From the NCBI RefSeq assembly GCF_019703515.2, contig NC_059347.1, forward strand, positions 23,740,501 through 23,804,500: a DNA stretch of 64,000 nt. The letters run 5' to 3'. The notes below the pieces were generated by a model, which was given only the letters and a program-made list of their open reading frames with translations, was not told the DNA's origin and ran no database searches. Positions 59,150 through 64,000 of the stretch are shown here, piece by piece (within the stretch, counting starts at the first letter, position 1; each line of letters opens with the position of its first letter). The position numbers and the translations under genes are program-made. The DNA is from Myxocyprinus asiaticus. Taxonomy: Eukaryota; Chordata; Actinopteri; Cypriniformes; Catostomidae.

Positions 59150-61740
59150 GTTTGTACTTTGATTTGCTTGATGCTGATGACAGTTCAAGTGGGAGATTAC
59201 TGGGCGGCATTCTGAGTTTCTCTTAAACACCCGACGAACTCAAATATTTTGACAGTTATAAGAGAGGCAGAATGGATCAGTAAGTGCAAAATAAAAACAC
59301 TGAGATTAGTGTGTGCGCGTGTGTGCGTGTAGGCAAAAAAAAGAGCAAAAATTCATATTAGATACATTTAAAATGTGAGAATGTGTGGTCTGTGTGCACC
59401 AAATCTGTGTGAATAAAAGTGAACTAACACTTAAAAGAGAGAATATTTAAAACTAAAGTGATTAATTCAAAATCCCCCTGTAAAGTGTTCAGAGTCAATC
59501 AGAGCATATGACACTCAAACTCGAGACAGAATCTCTAGAATTATAAACAAAAAAGCCTGAAACAAAGCTTCATATTTAATGTGCACAGTCTCTTAAACAT
59601 CTAACGTGTGTTTTAAGATGTCAGATTTGAAAGGAGCATGACAAGGTGACCTCGCAACAAAAACAAGTGTCAGAACTCAAAGTGTGTCACACTGGAGTTC
59701 ACGACATTTGGTTTCATGTATAATTCAGAGTAGTGCATGATACAAATCTATTTCATAGAAATCCCAGGGAAAACAGTTTGATAAAAAAAATCCCTCAACC
59801 AGCAACTGTGTTCCAAAGCTCACAATTAAAAGAGAATATTTTAGGCCTAATAATGAAAATACAAACAGTTTTAGATCAAAAGGTATTTTTCTTCTGGTTA
59901 AAATCACTACAGAAAAGTGTATATCAACATATAGTAGCTGCAAGTCTGCTACCTGGTAATAATGCATTGGCCCATAATTTTTAGACATATTTACAGACAT
60001 GCCTATGCTATTTGTTACAAAACATATGTCACTAAAATTAGACAAGGATTCAGGAATTTAGGTAAGGTAAACTGAGTAACCTTATGGGTAAAGTGTGCAT
60101 GTTTTTGTGGGAACGCGCACATCTATGTATGTGTATTGTACATGTGTACTTATTCTTACACCTGACACTTTTACACTGACACTAACAAATTTAATATAAC
60201 AACTAGAGTTCATTTCTGAGTAAAACAACTGCTTTTGAATGTAATTTGCTTTTCATTTGAGATGCTTGTGAAATGACTCTGATTTCTATTATTATGTGAT
60301 TTGTTCATTTCATTTACAACGACTTCTATTGGACATCAATTCCATTGAATCTCTGTATTTAGTTACACTAAACATTTTGAGTATTTAAATACTCTTGCTG
60401 GAAAAAGGGTATTTGAACACCAACATGCTGCTGATTTTCTTACACGTCAGTGCATTTAGATGTTTCCCAAAACAGTGTAAGATCTTTTAAAGTCTTCTTT
60501 TATTCTCACTTTGACCATCTTATTCAGTACATCGAATTAAGAACATATTGCGAGAGACCGTTTCAATCTGACCACATCAAACATCTATGATCAATAACAA
60601 ATGCCATATGAATGTTTTTGCAGTTTGTTGTGCCATATGCTCTTTTAAATCAAAGGATCCTTGCTGCATCCTTTATCCTGTCTCATAGAGGGAGAAGAGT
60701 TTGCTCCAATCATCAGTGCCTGTTCTTGTAGTTGTATGAAGTATTGTTGGATGTTTGCAGATCTAAGAAAGGTGAGACACTATTTAATGAAGCCCTCTCA
60801 TGCAGTTCTGAAAGGAGAACAAGTCTTAAAAGATTGATCAACTGTTGTCGCAGCGAGTCTGTACTAAAAGTCTGAAGGTGATATCTGCACATAACTGAAA
60901 GCATATTCGAATTAACTGTGCCACCTAGGATCTTCTAAGGTGTGTTCCACGGTGCCAAGGGGGGATTTGTAGGGTTGAAAAATAACAAAGAAATTATTTT
61001 CTGTTATAACCCCCATTTACTTATAAAAATAGACCTTTTGCATTCCAAGGCATTCAGAGGGTGCTGATAGTGATCCATCAATACATTGGCTGAGATGTTT
61101 GTATATTAGGGGTCTGCAGATGTTCACAACTAAATGTATTAGGTCACATGGTCAAGGTTCTCTCTCTTCTCTAGCTTCTTTTCCTCTGATGTCAAAGGCA
61201 CAGCGCAGGCAATTTTCATGCCATGAACATTCATTGCCATGAACATACCGGAATTTGTATACTGGGTCCAAATATGGGTGGCAAAACATTCAGAATAAAC
61301 AAATCGATGTCCCTTCCATTTTGTTGGGTTAGAAGTGCTACAGAACATGAACTTAACCCAAGTAGACCCTGGAGTTCAATAGCTCTTTGGGCAAAGGCCC
61401 CGCCCCTGTGGTTAAAGTAACACAAAGGTTACAGATTAAGTTCCAAATAGTGGTGACCCATGACTTGGACAGTTACCAAGATCACATTCTCGCTCTATCA
61501 TCACTGTGCTCTTGAGTTAGTCACTCAAGTTTGCACAAGGGGGATTGTCCTTAATTCAGTACTGCATCAGTAGATAAAAAAGCCTGTGTGTTTTTGTGTG
61601 TGTCAACCAGCCTCATCCGCGTTTATTATCACCCAACTGACATCATGTTCTGTTTATAGCAGCATCCTGAAGTCAAACACTTTAGCTGCCAATTCTTTAC
61701 ATAACAGCAGCACCTTTTTCTAATCTTACAATGGAACATT
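59150..61740. other. Unannotated sequence
   Basis: No gene or element recognised in 2.6 kb. A T-rich or A-rich bias is mild. No further exon could be linked to the candidate at 59078. Confidence 0.5.
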
Positions 61741-63868
61741 TTAAATGAGTAGTTCACCTAAATAAAATTACATTTTATCATGATTTACTCACCCTCATGT
61801 TATTCCAAAACCCATGTGACTTTCACATTTTTGTCCTTGTCCCTTTTAACAATACAGCAAAGTAGTTGGTAATGACTCTGCTTTCAAGCTTTGAAAGGAT
61901 GCAAAAGTATTATAAAAGTTGTGAAGGTGTACTGTAGGTTTTGGTGAGAAACAACCCAAACTGTTGCTTGTTCATGACTGTGCATGAAAAAAGCTTGTTC
62001 ACATTGGCTCGCGTAAGAACTTGCATTGTGTATAGCACTAAGCTTCCGGTTGTAGTAAAAAAATAGGGAGGCACCTGGATCAATATTCGATACTGACATT
62101 TTTAGATGGATCAGGAATCAGTCCGACAAGCTTAATCCAAAGCCGATACCTAATCATGTTCGTTACTGTCAAACTCCAAAAATGACATAAAAGAACCATA
62201 AAGGCTCCATCAAAGTAGTCCGTATGACGCATGCATTTTATTCAAAGCCACTTAAAACGTGCTATAGCACTGTGATTCACAGTGCTGTGTTCAATAAGTA
62301 AACATATAATATGCAGCCTGTGTGTAGCGTGTTAGTGAATGGTGCGGTTCTGTTGACACACATGCATAGCAGCGCATGCTGTTGATGTGCTCGCAGGCCT
62401 CAGAGTAGTGCGCAATATGTGAACGCTACACACAAACAAAATCTCATATGTAGAAGCTCAATAGTTCGGTTCGCTTATAACATGCATTGAGAATGGCAAC
62501 AGAGAAGCATTTCACCAGATTTTGAATAAGAAGTGAATTTAACTACTGTGAACTAGCCCACATACAGACACTTACAGAACTTCTGGAGTGTTCTGACTGT
62601 CAAAATAAAAGCCAGATTTTAAAGTTGAAGATGCATGACTGAAATATATAACTATTGTATTATTAAAATCTAAAAGTCAATAATAAATAATAATAATAAT
62701 AATAATAAGTTGGGGGAAAAATTGTGTAAAGAAAACTGGCTTTTTTTCCACTGAAGACTTTCACTGGAATTACTGTTAATTTTGCTGCCACATTATCCAG
62801 TAGACTAGTTAAGTTTGTGTTAATAGGCTATACTGAACATTTATATTGAAATAATGCATAGTTAATGGTTTGTGTTTCTTTACATATAAAGCAGCCATAT
62901 CACCCTGTAGCTCAAGACTGGTCACCCACTGAAACTAAGCAGGGTTGAGGGTTTTCCTGGGGAAAACTAAGATTGCTGCTGTAAGAGGTATTAGGGAGTC
63001 CAGCGGCAGTCTATGTGGGTCCTAATGCCCTAGTATATTAATGGGGACACTATACTGAAAAAAGGCACTGTCCTTCGGATGAGATGTTAAACCGATGTCC
63101 TGACTCTCTGTGGTTATTAAAAATCCCAGGACACTTCTCGAATAGAGTAGGGGTGTAACCCCGGTGTCCTGGCCAAATTCTCCCCATTGGCCCTTGTAAA
63201 TCATGACCTCCTAATAATCCCCATCCATGAATTGGCTCTATAACTCTACTCCACCAATTGCTGGTGTGTGGTGAGCGTACTGGCACACTATGGCTGCTGT
63301 TGCATCATCCTGGTGGATGCTGCACACTGGTGGTGGTTGAGGAGAGTCCCCTGTTCACTGTGTAAAGTAATTTGAGTGTAGTGTCAGAAAAGCACTTTAT
63401 AAATGCAACATTCATTCATTCATATAAAAGAGTACCCCCAATTAGTATCACAGAGTGAGGTATAGATATTCTAAACTGATTAAGAAATAAACAACACTGG
63501 TATCAGATCAGGATAAGTATTGGCTGATACTGAGATTTCAAGTATTGGAATTGGATTAGAAGAGAAAAAATGGAGACAATACATGTAATTTTGAGGTAAA
63601 ATGTTGTAAAAATTACTTTTTTAGATGTAATAATTATGATTTTACCATAAAATTAACAGTAAAAATGTATATTATGCTTAACAAGAGAGTACATTTACTT
63701 TTTATGGTAAATTATTGTTAAAATTATGGTAAAAAAAAAAACAATAACTGGGCTTTCCCAAAATTCTCTGTGAGACTCATTACATTTCATTATATTTTAT
63801 AGGAATAGTTATGTTTCTTCTTATTTTTAATATCAGTTATGTACTTTGGGATGAACTATCCCTTTAAG
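61741..63868. mobile_element. Fold-back MITE region, heavily interrupted
   Basis: The left end 'gagtagttcacctaaat', 'catgatttactcaccctcat' and 'gttattccaaaac' match the MITE arm. The right end 'gggatgaactatcccttt' (63848-63865) is its terminal part. 62170-62245 matches the core of the copy at 42981. Between these lie other insertions, including a repeat with 'ggtatcagatcagga' words (about 62065-62150 and 63485-63575) and the SINE3-like element. Joining the two ends into one element is inference. Confidence 0.45.
62891..63424 (+). mobile_element. SINE3-like element with a 5S rRNA-derived head
   Basis: The head 'gccatatcaccctgtagctc' and 'gaaactaagcagggttgag' match 5S rRNA (GCCATACCACCCTG and AGCTAAGCAGGGTCGGG). 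A body follows with 'cactgtccttcggatgagat', 'gttaaaccgatgtcctgac' and 'tggcccttgtaaatcatgac'. The 3' end is 'aaaagcactttataaatgca' plus ATTC repeats. SINE3 of zebrafish is the known 5S-derived SINE. The normal intermediate element and C box of the 5S promoter are missing between the head and 'cctggggaaaact', so transcription is unlikely. Confidence 0.88.
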
Positions 63869-63926
63869 ATCACATCAACAGAGTTTGGTTTAGAATGGTG
63901 TCGGGGGGGGTTGGTGATTAGACTAG

Positions 63927-64000
63927 GAAAGAAAGAAAGATAGAGAGAGAAAAAGAAAGAGAGAGAGAGTCAGAGTGAGTGAGAGGAGCAAATCAAACAG
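63927..64000. repeat. Purine-rich (GAAA/GA) low-complexity run
   Basis: GAAA units turning into GA units to the end of the window. It may extend beyond. Confidence 0.9.

Noticed and set aside
62891..62960. 5S rRNA gene
   Set aside because: Only the 5' part of 5S is present and the inner promoter is missing. The following body fits SINE3.

Overview
The window reads as non-coding teleost DNA, most likely from a cypriniform fish (carp, loach or sucker relative). The reasons are A+T-rich sequence with long AT, CA, GA and AAT microsatellites, no bacterial gene organisation, and a repeat content typical of such genomes: two decayed Tc1 transposons, PIF/Harbinger-type and hAT-type MITEs, an L2-clade LINE tail, a Ty3/gypsy element, a DIRS-type tyrosine-recombinase retrotransposon, tRNA-derived SINEs and a 5S-rRNA-derived SINE3-like element. 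The species cannot be fixed from the sequence alone. No complete host gene was found. The best host-exon candidate is a 24-codon stretch at 59078-59149 with a plausible splice acceptor and donor, so the window may be intronic or intergenic.

Layout. 1-2540: a fold-back MITE end, a Tc1 element (67-1683) with about 220-bp inverted repeats, AT microsatellites, and a 522-bp Harbinger-like MITE that still holds the start of a Myb/SANT-like reading frame. 2541-15800: mostly unannotated sequence with microsatellites, a 117-bp tandem duplication (6864-7055) and dispersed-repeat fragments. 15840-17566: a cypriniform MITE apparently split by about 1.5 kb that contains a near-perfect palindrome. 18660-25500: another fold-back MITE, a 53-unit GA microsatellite and several degenerate tandem repeats. 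25516-26999: 3' part of an L2 LINE. 27061-31654: a Harbinger-like element with TTA target duplications, interrupted by a 5'-truncated Ty3/gypsy provirus on the minus strand.

36186-40932: a DIRS-type element on the minus strand, with inverted terminal repeats, a tandem 306-bp terminal unit, a gag fragment joined to the end of the reverse transcriptase, RNase H, and a tyrosine recombinase whose Arg, His-x-x-Arg and Tyr residues are visible. 42430-55560: microsatellites, a long fold-back MITE, a hAT MITE with a perfect 8-bp target duplication (45523-45755), a Harbinger-like MITE (48105-48412), tRNA-SINEs and a composite hAT-like element (54073-55214). 55905-58008: a second Tc1-type element split by about 0.88 kb of unidentified DNA. 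58908-64000: SINE tails, the exon candidate, and a broken MITE region carrying the SINE3-like element.

All mobile-element reading frames are broken, so none looks autonomous. The main story is nested and internally deleted elements. I saw no convincing new functional system. The most unusual structures are the deleted DIRS copy with its tandem terminal units, the gypsy nested in a Harbinger element, and the palindrome at 16603-16772, whose centre weakly resembles a hammerhead ribozyme.
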